A stretch of 5,322 nt of DNA, taken from assembly GCA_029865675.1 (NCBI GenBank), contig JARXAU010000226.1, forward strand, positions 1 to 5,322. Reading direction: 5' to 3'. Position 1 is the first letter of the stretch, and each line of letters opens with the position of its first letter. Positions 1 through 5,322 of the stretch are shown piece after piece. Position numbers and translations under genes: made by a program. Under the pieces are notes generated by a model. It was given only the letters and a program-made list of their open reading frames with translations. It did not search any database and was not told the origin of the DNA. The stretch is from Rhodoferax sp. GTDB lineage: Bacteria; Pseudomonadota; Gammaproteobacteria; Burkholderiales; Burkholderiaceae_C.

Positions 1-486
1 GTCGGTACGCAACTCGGCTCCAAACCGTGGCGCGTCGAGCAAGTAGCAGTGGCGCTGGCCAAAGGTGTTGTTCACCTCGACCACCACAGCGCGCAGGCTG
101 GCGTCTTTGCGGTGGCAGTACCAAAAGCTCACCGGTTTGAAGGTAAAGCCCAGCACGCGGGGGTAGCAGTGCAGCCAAACCTCGCCGTCGGCGTCCAGCA
201 CGCCTTCACGGGCCAAGAGCTCATCCAACCAGGCCAGCGCACCGCCGGCCTCAGGCCCCCGACCGTCGCCGTGGTCGCGGTCATAGAAGCTCAAAGGCGC
301 AAAACGGTTGCGAGGCAGCGCCGAAGGGATGGCGGTCGCCGATTGCAAGCTGCGCATCGGCAGCATAAGAAAGTAGGTGCGGTAAGCAAACGCGTTTCGC
401 GCGGGCTTGAGGCGCAGATGGCGCACTTGACCAAAGCCCATGAGGGCTTGGTACCTGGGGTCGGCGGGCGCAATCGGCAAGGTCAT
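1..486 (-). CDS. DUF1365 family protein, N-terminal part (runs off left edge)
   Basis: The reading frame gives 162 residues before the left edge and has no stop; the family is usually about 250 residues, so roughly the C-terminal third lies outside. Family-typical stretches are visible: an N-terminal VRHLRLKPARNAFAYRTYF segment (residues 21-39), a conserved core beginning WLHCYPRVLGFTFKPVSFW (residues 104-122) and VVVEVNNTFGQRHCYLL (134-150). The start is the ATG at 486. It overlaps the upstream stop as ATGA, which indicates translational coupling to the flavoprotein gene; a GATGAG just upstream could act as a weak ribosome site. The biochemical function of DUF1365 is not established. In many proteobacteria (known context) it sits with a COG2907 flavoprotein and a cyclopropane-fatty-acid-synthase-like methyltransferase, so a role in modifying membrane acyl chains is inferred. 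Family assignment is firm; the function is not. Confidence 0.85.
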   Translation of the reverse strand, partial: MTLPIAPADPRYQALMGFGQVRHLRLKPARNAFAYRTYFLMLPMRSLQSATAIPSALPRNRFAPLSFYDRDHGDGRGPEAGGALAWLDELLAREGVLDADGEVWLHCYPRVLGFTFKPVSFWYCHRKDASLRAVVVEVNNTFGQRHCYLLDAPRFGAELRTD

Positions 487-1781
487 GCGCTCATCGTGGT
501 GGCTAGGCGGGCGGCCACGTCCAACCCGGACTTGAGGCCGTCCTCATGGAAACCGTAACCCGTCCAGGCGCCGCAAAAGTAGCTGTGTCGCTGCCCTTGC
601 AGGGCTGGCACATCCGCTTGGGCGCGGATGGCGGCTAAATCAAACACCGGGTGCGCGTAGTCAAAGCTGGCCAGCACCTGGGACGGTGCGATGTCCTGCA
701 GCGGATTAAGCGACACCACCACCGGTTGAGCAAAGGGGATGGGCTGGAGCATGTTGATGAGGTAATGCAGGCACACGCGTTGACTGGCCTCTGCCCCCTG
801 CGCATCCAAAGTCGGCGAGCGCTCGTAATTCCAGGCAGCCCAAGCGCGCTTGCGCTGGGGCAATACGGAGGCATCGGTGTGCAGCACTGCGACGTTGTCT
901 TGGTAGCCGATGGCACCCAAAGTGGCACGTTCCTGGTCGCTGGGGTCTGACAGCAGCGCCAGTGCCTGGTCGCTGTGGGTGGCGATCACAACCTTATCGA
1001 AGCGCTCGGTTTGGCCTTGGCTGGTCAACCAAACTCCCTGCGCGTCGCGCTGGATTTGCTGCACCGGGCAGTTCAGGCGCTTGTCCGCAATGGGGGCAAT
1101 GATTTTGTCCACATAGTGCCGCGCGCCGCCTGCGACGGTATGCCACTGGGGACGGTTGCTGATTTGAATCAGGCCATGGTTGTGGCAAAAGCGGATCATG
1201 GTGGCCACCGGAAACTGCAGCATTTGTGCGGTAGGGCAGCTCCAAATGCAGCCCAGCATGGGCAAGAAGTACCAGTTGGTAAATTCAGACGAAAAACGAT
1301 GGGCCTGCAAAAAGTCTTGCAGCGGTTGCATCAGCTCGCTTTCGGCGTTGCGCAGTGCAATGTCGGTGGCCAAGCGGTTGAAGCGCAACACGTCGCGCAG
1401 CATGCCAATAAAGCGCGGATTGATCAGGTTGCGGCGCTGAGAAAAAACGGCATTGAGCGAGGCGCCGCTCCATTCAAGGCGAGACTGACTCTGGCTTGCG
1501 GGCACTTGAACCGAAAAAGACATGTCAGAAGGCGCTGTTTGCACCCCCAACTCCGCAAACAGGGCAATCAAATGCGGATAGGTTCGTTCGTTGAACACCA
1601 AAAACCCGGTGTCTACGCCATGGGTGCTTGGGCCTTGGGGGGTATCGAGGGTCACATCTACCGTGTGCGTGTGGCCGCCAAAGTAACTGCCGGCCTCTAG
1701 CAAGCTGACTTGGGCGTGGCCTTGCAGGCGGTGTGCCACGGCCAAACCGGCAATACCGGAGCCAATGATTGCGACTTTCAT
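483..1781 (-). CDS. COG2907-type FAD/NAD(P)-binding flavoprotein (amine-oxidase-like)
   Basis: Encodes 432 residues from the ATG at 1781. The N-terminus MKVAIIGSGIAGLAVAHRL carries the Rossmann GxGxxG motif (G7, G9, G12), with an acidic residue (E29) at the end of the second strand for the FAD ribose, then GGHTHT (35-40). A C-terminal FAD-closing segment, YFCGAWTGYGFHEDGLKSG (401-419), matches the amine-oxidase/phytoene-desaturase-like superfamily. Length is normal for the family. An in-frame GTG at 1802 would add seven residues (MNYGYCS), but the Rossmann strand begins at Met8 and neither start has a clear Shine-Dalgarno, so the ATG is preferred. It is the first gene of an operon with the DUF1365 gene (ATGA overlap). 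Family members are annotated only as predicted NAD/FAD-binding proteins. Relatives next to fatty-acid methyltransferases suggest oxidation or desaturation of lipid acyl chains, possibly in furan-fatty-acid-type pathways; that is inference. No signal peptide or membrane segment is visible. Confidence 0.9.
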   Translation of the reverse strand: MKVAIIGSGIAGLAVAHRLQGHAQVSLLEAGSYFGGHTHTVDVTLDTPQGPSTHGVDTGFLVFNERTYPHLIALFAELGVQTAPSDMSFSVQVPASQSQSRLEWSGASLNAVFSQRRNLINPRFIGMLRDVLRFNRLATDIALRNAESELMQPLQDFLQAHRFSSEFTNWYFLPMLGCIWSCPTAQMLQFPVATMIRFCHNHGLIQISNRPQWHTVAGGARHYVDKIIAPIADKRLNCPVQQIQRDAQGVWLTSQGQTERFDKVVIATHSDQALALLSDPSDQERATLGAIGYQDNVAVLHTDASVLPQRKRAWAAWNYERSPTLDAQGAEASQRVCLHYLINMLQPIPFAQPVVVSLNPLQDIAPSQVLASFDYAHPVFDLAAIRAQADVPALQGQRHSYFCGAWTGYGFHEDGLKSGLDVAARLATTMSA

Positions 1782-1854
1782 AGAACAATAGCCATAGTTC
1801 ACACACTATACGGTAATGACGCGACTGACCGGTATTTTTGTGGCTCTGTCGGTT

Positions 1855-1868
1855 TTGCGATTTCGCAA
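1855..1868. repeat. 14-bp inverted repeat, candidate operator
   Basis: TTGCGA-TT-TCGCAA is a perfect inverted repeat with 6-base arms and a 2-base spacer. It lies in the divergent intergenic region about 75-80 bases from both start codons. Its position upstream of both candidate -10 boxes suits a dimeric regulator acting on both operons. I do not recognise a specific regulator family from the sequence. Confidence 0.4.
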
Positions 1869-1936
1869 GCCCACCTTCCAGACCCTGTGTGCTGCCTATG
1901 CGCGGCCACGCGATCAGCCTAGAATTGTGGCAACTT

Positions 1937-1942
1937 AAAGGA
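1937..1942 (+). promoter_or_regulatory. Ribosome binding site of the diiron protein gene
   Basis: AAAGGA lies 5 bases before the ATG at 1948 and fixes that start; no other in-frame start nearby has a comparable Shine-Dalgarno. Confidence 0.7.
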
Positions 1943-1947
1943 CTGCC

Positions 1948-2811
1948 ATGCTCTACCCTGAACTGTTCAGACAACTCGAAGCCGTGCGCTGGGACATGGA
2001 GCGCGACATCCCGTGGGACAAATTCGATGCCAGCACGTTGACCGACGAGCAGGCCACCACGATCAAAATGAATGCAATTACCGAGTGGTCGGCCCTGCCC
2101 GCCACCGAGATGTTTTTGCGCGATAACCAGGGGGACAGTGATTTTTCCGCCTTCATGTCCATCTGGTTTTTTGAGGAACAAAAGCATTCCCTGGTACTTA
2201 TGGAATACCTGCGGCGCTTTCGACCCGAGCTGGTGCCCACCGAGGAAGAGCTGCACAACGTACGCTTCGAGTTTGACCCGGCACCCGCATTAGAGACGCT
2301 GATGCTGCACTTTTGCGGCGAGATCCGCCTGAACCATTGGTACCGGCGCGCCAGCGAGTGGCATACCGAACCAGTCATCAAAGCGATTTACACCAAGCTC
2401 AGCCAAGACGAAGCGCGTCATGGGGGCGCGTATTTAAAGTACATGAAGCGCGCCATTCAAAACGTGGGGCTTGAGGCCAAAGGCGCGTTTGCCAAGGTGG
2501 GCGTGCTCATGGCAAGCGCCCGGCGCACTGCCCAAGCACTGCACCCGACCAATTTGCATGTGAACAAAACCTTGTTCCCCAACGACACCATCCAAAGCCG
2601 CGTGCCCAACCCGCAGTGGCTGGAACACTGGCTGGACCAGCAGATCAAATTTGACGACGTATGGGAGACCAAGGTGGTGGAGCGGATCTTGCATAACATG
2701 AGCCTGCTGCTTGAGCGCAGCTTTGGCACGGTGCAAGAGCTCAATAAATACCGCAAAGAGATCGCCCGCGATCTGGCCGCTAGCCTGCTGCCCAAACCTG
2801 CGGGTACATGA
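1948..2811 (+). CDS. Ferritin-like diiron protein, acyl-ACP-desaturase-like
   Basis: Encodes 287 residues, mostly predicted helix, with no signal peptide or membrane segment, so probably cytosolic. It shows the six-ligand pattern of soluble diiron desaturases: a helix glutamate (E46 in ITEW; E54 is an alternative), E77-x-x-H80 (EEQKH), E125 (CGEIRLNHW) and E155-x-x-H158 (DEARH). Spacings between successive glutamates are 31, 48 and 30, close to the 38, 53 and 33 of plant stearoyl-ACP desaturase (known ligands E105, E143, H146, E196, E229, H232). Members of that family use O2 and reduced ferredoxin to insert a double bond into an ACP-bound acyl chain; here the substrate is unknown and another diiron oxidation is possible. 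It is shorter than the plant enzymes, closer to the size of bacterial homologues. It is transcribed divergently from the lipid-linked flavoprotein operon and overlaps rfaE2 by ATGA. Ferritin-like fold is firm; desaturase activity is inferred. Confidence 0.85.
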   Translation: MLYPELFRQLEAVRWDMERDIPWDKFDASTLTDEQATTIKMNAITEWSALPATEMFLRDNQGDSDFSAFMSIWFFEEQKHSLVLMEYLRRFRPELVPTEEELHNVRFEFDPAPALETLMLHFCGEIRLNHWYRRASEWHTEPVIKAIYTKLSQDEARHGGAYLKYMKRAIQNVGLEAKGAFAKVGVLMASARRTAQALHPTNLHVNKTLFPNDTIQSRVPNPQWLEHWLDQQIKFDDVWETKVVERILHNMSLLLERSFGTVQELNKYRKEIARDLAASLLPKPAGT

Positions 2812-3311
2812 GCACCAGCTACCCGGCACCGGCGCTTTTGCGCAAAATCTGCCCGCGCGGCGACTTGCTGGCTGCGCTGGCTCAACTGCCTAGGCCTTGG
2901 GTGTTCACCAACGGGGTGTTTGATGTGCTGCACCGTGGCCACGTGCTCTACCTTGCGCAGGCGCGCGTTTTAGGTGGCAGCCTGATCGTGGCGCTGAATA
3001 CCGACGCCTCAGTGCGCCGCTTGGGCAAGGGCGGCGACCGGCCACTCAACGCGCAAGACGACCGTGCCGTGGTCATCGCGGCGCAAGGGGCTGTCAGCCT
3101 GGTGACCTGGTTTGACGAAGACACGCCAGAGGCTCTGATTGGCGAGATACGGCCGGATATTCTGGTCAAGGGCGGCGACTACGACATGGCCCGCTTGCCT
3201 GAGACCGCCTTGGTCGAGTCTTGGGGAGGCCATGCCATAGCCCTTCCTTTTGTGTCGGGCTATTCAACCACCGCCTTACTGAAAAAAATTCGCGCCCAGC
3301 GACAGGCCTGA
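2808..3311 (+). CDS. rfaE2: D-glycero-beta-D-manno-heptose 1-phosphate adenylyltransferase
   Basis: Encodes 167 residues, the normal size for the single-domain RfaE2/HldC enzyme, equivalent to the C-terminal half of E. coli HldE. It transfers AMP from ATP to D-glycero-beta-D-manno-heptose 1-phosphate in the cytoplasm, the step before the final epimerisation to ADP-L-glycero-D-manno-heptose for the LPS inner core. Nucleotidyltransferase features are clear: NGVFDVLHRGHVLYL (35-49) with the HxGH signature H42-R-G-H45, LNTDASVRRLG (63-73), DDRA (84-87), FDEDTP (102-107), LVKGGDY (119-125) and the C-terminal GYSTT (151-155). The kinase domain is absent, so a separate RfaE1-type kinase must be encoded elsewhere. 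The ATG at 2808 overlaps the upstream stop as ATGA, so translation is probably coupled to the diiron gene. A run of seven A (3282-3288) near the 3' end is a possible slippage site but leaves the frame intact. Confidence 0.95.
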   Translation: MSTSYPAPALLRKICPRGDLLAALAQLPRPWVFTNGVFDVLHRGHVLYLAQARVLGGSLIVALNTDASVRRLGKGGDRPLNAQDDRAVVIAAQGAVSLVTWFDEDTPEALIGEIRPDILVKGGDYDMARLPETALVESWGGHAIALPFVSGYSTTALLKKIRAQRQA

Positions 3312-3342
3312 GCGCCGCTGGGGCTGCCGTAACGCTCAGGCC
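3305..3342. terminator. Inverted repeat over convergent stop codons, possible bidirectional terminator
   Basis: GGCCTGAGCG (3305-3314) and CGCTCAGGCC (3333-3342) are perfect 10-base complementary arms around an 18-base loop. The arms contain the stop codon of rfaE2 (3309-3311) and that of the opposing FMN-protein gene (3338 to 3336). A stable GC-rich hairpin would form in either transcript. No U-tract directly follows on either strand; on the minus strand a run of seven T occurs only about 17 bases beyond the stem. It may be a weak bidirectional terminator or an end-protecting hairpin. Confidence 0.5.
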
Positions 3343-4958
3343 AAAGAGAAGCTTTGCGCCCGGCTATGCCGCCAGTGGCGCTGATAAAGCTCGGGCAAGT
3401 GAACCAATTCTTCTGCGAGCAAGCCCCCCACGGGCACCTCGTGCAACAAGGCTTGCGCCAAGCTGGCCACCGTATGGTCGCCCGTGCGGCGCACGATGTG
3501 GTGGGCAGTGATGTGGCCCGGGTGTTGCACCCCGGCGGCTTGCACTAGCTCCTTGAGCGCGTGCAGCGTCTGCTGGTGGAAGTGATAAACGCGCTCGGAC
3601 TTGTCGGGCACCACCAGCGCCTGCTGGCGCACCTTGTCTTGCGTGGCCACGCCGGTGGGGCAGTGACCGGTGTGGCAGGTTTGCGCCTGCAGGCAGCCCA
3701 AGGCAAACATAAAGCCGCGCGCACTATTGCACCAGTCCGCGCCCAGCGCCATCAGGCGTGCGATGTCAAACGCGTTGATGACCTTGCCCGCGCAGCCGAT
3801 CTTGATGCGCTCGCGCAGGCCCGCGCCGCGCAAGGTGTTGTGCACCAGGATCAGCCCTTCCTGCAGGGGCGTGCCCATGTGGTCAATGAACTCCAGTGGC
3901 GCCGCACCCGTGCCGCCTTCAGTGCCGTCCACCACAATGAAGTCTGGGGTGATGCCGGTCTCCAGCATGGCCTTGACCATGGCAAACCATTCCCAGGGGT
4001 GGCCGACGCAAAGCTTAAAGCCCGTGGGTTTGCCACCCGAGAGTTCGCGCAGCCGGGCAATGAAATGCATCAGTTCGAGCGGTGTGCCAAAAGCACTGTG
4101 CGCCGCAGGAGACACGCAATCCACGCCGATGGGCACGCCGCGCGCTTGGGCAATCTCGACCGTTACCTTGGGGCCGGGCAGCACGCCGCCGTGCCCGGGT
4201 TTGGCACCCTGGCTGAGCTTGATCTCGATGAGCTTGACCTGCGGGTCGCAAGCGTTGGCCTTGAACTTTTCAGCGTTAAAGCTGCCGTCGTCGTTGCGGC
4301 AACCAAAATAACCCGAACCCACCTCCCAAATCAAATCACCGCCGTGCTTGCGGTGGTGCACCGAGATCGAGCCCTCGCCCGTGTCATGCGCAAAGCCGCC
4401 GCGCTGGGCGCCCGCGTTAAGCGCCTGAATGGCGTTGGCGCTCAAAGCGCCAAAACTCATGGCCGAAATATTGAATACGCTCGCCTGGTAGGGCTGGGCG
4501 GTGTCCGCACCTATGGTGATGCGAAAGTCGTGGCTGGCCACGGTGCTGGGGGCAACCGAATGCGTCATCCATTCATGGCCCTTGGCGTAGGCGTCAAGCT
4601 GGGAACCGAAAGGGTGCTTGTCCGAGTCGCCCTTCGCACGCTGGTAGACCAAAGAACGCTGGGCGCGCGAGAAAGGCGCAGCCTCGGTGTCGCTCTCAAT
4701 AAAGTACTGGCGAATCTCGGGCCGAATGAATTCCATCAAGAAGCGCAGGTGGCCGATCACAGGGTAATTGCGCAAAATGGAGCGCTTGGTTTGCAACACG
4801 TCGTGCACGCCAGTACCCGCCAAATAACCCAAGACCAACACCGGTGCCAGGTGACCGCCGTCGGCCCATGCGACGAGCGAAACGATAAACCCCAGCACGC
4901 ACAGCGTAAAGGCCAGGTAGCGCATGGGGTACACAAAATGCAGCAGCTTCAACAACAT
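3336..4958 (-). CDS. Membrane-anchored FMN-binding glutamate-synthase-domain protein
   Basis: Encodes 540 residues. Two hydrophobic segments at about 13-31 and 37-50 suggest an N-terminal membrane hairpin holding a cytosolic domain. The rest matches the FMN/iron-sulfur synthase domain of glutamate synthase (COG0069): SAMSFGALS (165-173), GEGS (194-197), KLSQGAKPGHGGVLPGPKV (247-265), DGTEGGTGAAP (344-354) and GCAGKV (388-393). C422, C428 and C433 form the C-x5-C-x4-C spacing of the 3Fe-4S site, followed by PTGVATQ. There is no N-terminal glutamine amidotransferase domain and no C-terminal GXGXG beta-helix domain, so it is not a complete GltB. It should bind FMN and 3Fe-4S, but electron donor and substrate are unknown; ammonia-dependent glutamate synthesis or another FMN redox reaction is possible. 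The ATG at 4958 has a good ribosome site. It stands alone, convergent with rfaE2. Family call is firm; physiological role is open. Confidence 0.92.
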   Translation of the reverse strand: MLLKLLHFVYPMRYLAFTLCVLGFIVSLVAWADGGHLAPVLVLGYLAGTGVHDVLQTKRSILRNYPVIGHLRFLMEFIRPEIRQYFIESDTEAAPFSRAQRSLVYQRAKGDSDKHPFGSQLDAYAKGHEWMTHSVAPSTVASHDFRITIGADTAQPYQASVFNISAMSFGALSANAIQALNAGAQRGGFAHDTGEGSISVHHRKHGGDLIWEVGSGYFGCRNDDGSFNAEKFKANACDPQVKLIEIKLSQGAKPGHGGVLPGPKVTVEIAQARGVPIGVDCVSPAAHSAFGTPLELMHFIARLRELSGGKPTGFKLCVGHPWEWFAMVKAMLETGITPDFIVVDGTEGGTGAAPLEFIDHMGTPLQEGLILVHNTLRGAGLRERIKIGCAGKVINAFDIARLMALGADWCNSARGFMFALGCLQAQTCHTGHCPTGVATQDKVRQQALVVPDKSERVYHFHQQTLHALKELVQAAGVQHPGHITAHHIVRRTGDHTVASLAQALLHEVPVGGLLAEELVHLPELYQRHWRHSRAQSFSLA

Positions 4959-4965
4959 GGTTTGT

Positions 4966-4970
4966 TCCTC
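4966..4970 (-). promoter_or_regulatory. Ribosome binding site of the FMN protein gene
   Basis: On the minus strand GAGGA (4970 to 4966), within AAAGAGGAAC, lies 7 bases before the ATG at 4958. It is a strong Shine-Dalgarno and decides this start. Confidence 0.8.
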
Positions 4971-5111
4971 TTTGTTATGGGCGGCCGGGGTGCCGCCGGG
5001 CGTGACAATACCATCGCTGCATGAACTAGCCCGATTTTGGTGCGCAGTGCAAACCTTGGCAAATGGGCGGCGCGTGGCTTGCGAATGGCCCAGCGCGCGA
5101 CTCTAGAGCGA

Positions 5112-5132
5112 ACTTCGGGTCGTGGACGAAGT
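5112..5132. repeat. Short inverted repeat (6-base arms)
   Basis: ACTTCG (5112-5117) and CGAAGT (5127-5132) are perfect complementary arms around a 9-base loop. No T-run follows, so it is not a standard terminator. It lies in unassigned DNA about 155 bases upstream of the FMN protein gene. Confidence 0.3.
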
Positions 5133-5247
5133 CCCCGGCGGTTTTGGTAGGCACCGCCCGCATCTATGGCGTGCTCTGCAAAGACCGGGTGGGGTTCCAC
5201 TGGTCGTCCGCGCAGATCGCAAACCAACAGGGCTGGTTTCATTTACA

Positions 5248-5261
5248 GGCGCACATGCGCC
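5248..5261. repeat. 14-bp inverted repeat (6-2-6)
   Basis: GGCGCA-CA-TGCGCC is a perfect inverted repeat with a 2-base spacer, next to the TAA at 5245 to 5243 on the minus strand. It could be a regulator site or chance in GC-rich DNA. Confidence 0.25.
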
Positions 5262-5322
5262 GCATTCGGGCCCGGTGCTCCCAACCCGAGACAAGGCACC
5301 TTACGCAAGCGTGTTTCCACGC

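Larger units (their letters stand above)
1782..1947. promoter_or_regulatory. Divergent control region between flavoprotein operon and diiron gene
   Basis: This 166-base gap is the only intergenic space serving two divergent operons, so both promoters should lie here. On the minus strand TATAGT (1810 to 1805) resembles a -10 box; transcription from it would leave a leader of about 17 bases before the ATG at 1781. On the plus strand TAGAAT (1920-1925) resembles a -10 box and would give a leader of about 16 bases before the ATG at 1948. Neither has a good TTGACA-like -35 at 16-18 bases, so a weak, activated or alternative-sigma promoter is possible. An inverted repeat at 1855-1868 lies between them. 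The region's role is near certain from gene layout, but the individual boxes are weak calls. Confidence 0.5.
4971..5322. other. Right-hand region without a recognised gene
   Basis: About 350 bases upstream of the FMN protein gene, presumably holding its promoter; I cannot point to a convincing -35/-10 pair. Several weak open frames exist. On plus, a frame is open from 5030 to the edge (first ATG at 5063, no ribosome site), tryptophan-rich and fairly GC-rich at third positions. On minus, a 45-codon frame runs from 5163 to 5026 (starts MRAVPTKTAG), a 97-codon frame from 5242 to 4949 overlaps the FMN start, and a frame entering from the right edge ends at TAA 5245 to 5243 after 25 visible codons (ends NAAHVRL). 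None is recognisable. The minus frame ending at 5243 could be the tail of a gene outside the window, but that is a guess. Inverted repeats lie at 5112-5132 and 5248-5261. Confidence 0.4.

Noticed and set aside
49..558. 169-codon open frame on the plus strand
   Set aside because: Antisense to the DUF1365 gene, whose conserved motifs read on the minus strand.
975..1700. 241-codon open frame on the plus strand
   Set aside because: Antisense to the flavoprotein gene, whose FAD motifs are clear; no domain and no ribosome site.
1779..1802. GTG at 1802 as the flavoprotein start
   Set aside because: The Rossmann strand starts at the ATG at 1781, and the TATAGT-like box would place the transcript start at or just after the GTG.
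1525..2256. 243-codon open frame on the minus strand spanning the divergent region
   Set aside because: It overlaps the diiron gene in antisense and the flavoprotein gene out of frame, and would cross the control region; no recognisable domain.
3561..5024. 487-codon open frame on the plus strand
   Set aside because: It lies antisense to the well-supported FMN protein gene and its product is Ala/Val/His/Gln-rich without any recognisable domain; a typical mirror frame in GC-rich DNA.
5041..5060. NtrC-like site upstream of the FMN protein gene
   Set aside because: The GGTGC...GTGC arrangement does not form the inverted TGCACC/GGTGCA pattern, and no -24/-12 sigma-54 promoter follows.
4949..5242. 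97-codon open frame on the minus strand (MKPALLVCDL start)
   Set aside because: It overlaps the start and ribosome site of the FMN protein gene, is Arg/Pro-rich, and has no recognisable domain or ribosome site.

Overview
The window looks like chromosomal DNA of a betaproteobacterium, most likely Burkholderiales/Comamonadaceae (Rhodoferax, Polaromonas or a relative). I infer this from the GC-rich coding style, the look of the proteins, a separate single-domain heptose-phosphate adenylyltransferase (RfaE2 type, so a Gram-negative with heptose LPS) and the stand-alone FMN glutamate-synthase-domain protein. No database search was possible. I see no mobile element, CRISPR array, tRNA or rRNA.

There are five supported genes. 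On the minus strand at the left, a COG2907-type FAD/NAD(P)-binding amine-oxidase-like flavoprotein (1781 to 483) is followed, with a 4-base ATGA overlap, by a DUF1365 protein that runs off the left edge. A divergent control region of about 166 bases separates this pair from a plus-strand pair: a ferritin-like diiron protein with the full acyl-ACP-desaturase ligand set (1948-2811), then rfaE2 (2808-3311), again joined by an ATGA overlap. rfaE2 converges with a minus-strand gene for a membrane-anchored FMN-binding glutamate-synthase-domain protein (4958 to 3336). The two stop codons lie in the arms of a perfect 10-bp inverted repeat. The last 350 or so bases (4971-5322) contain no convincing gene, only weak open frames and short inverted repeats.

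Three of the five genes point to membrane lipids. COG2907 plus DUF1365 is a common pair beside cyclopropane-fatty-acid-synthase-like methyltransferases. The divergent diiron protein could introduce double bonds into acyl chains, and its coupled partner makes ADP-heptose for the LPS core. A reasonable but unproven reading is that the divergent region controls an acyl-chain modification programme for the envelope. The FMN protein lacks a glutamine amidotransferase domain and its substrate is unknown.
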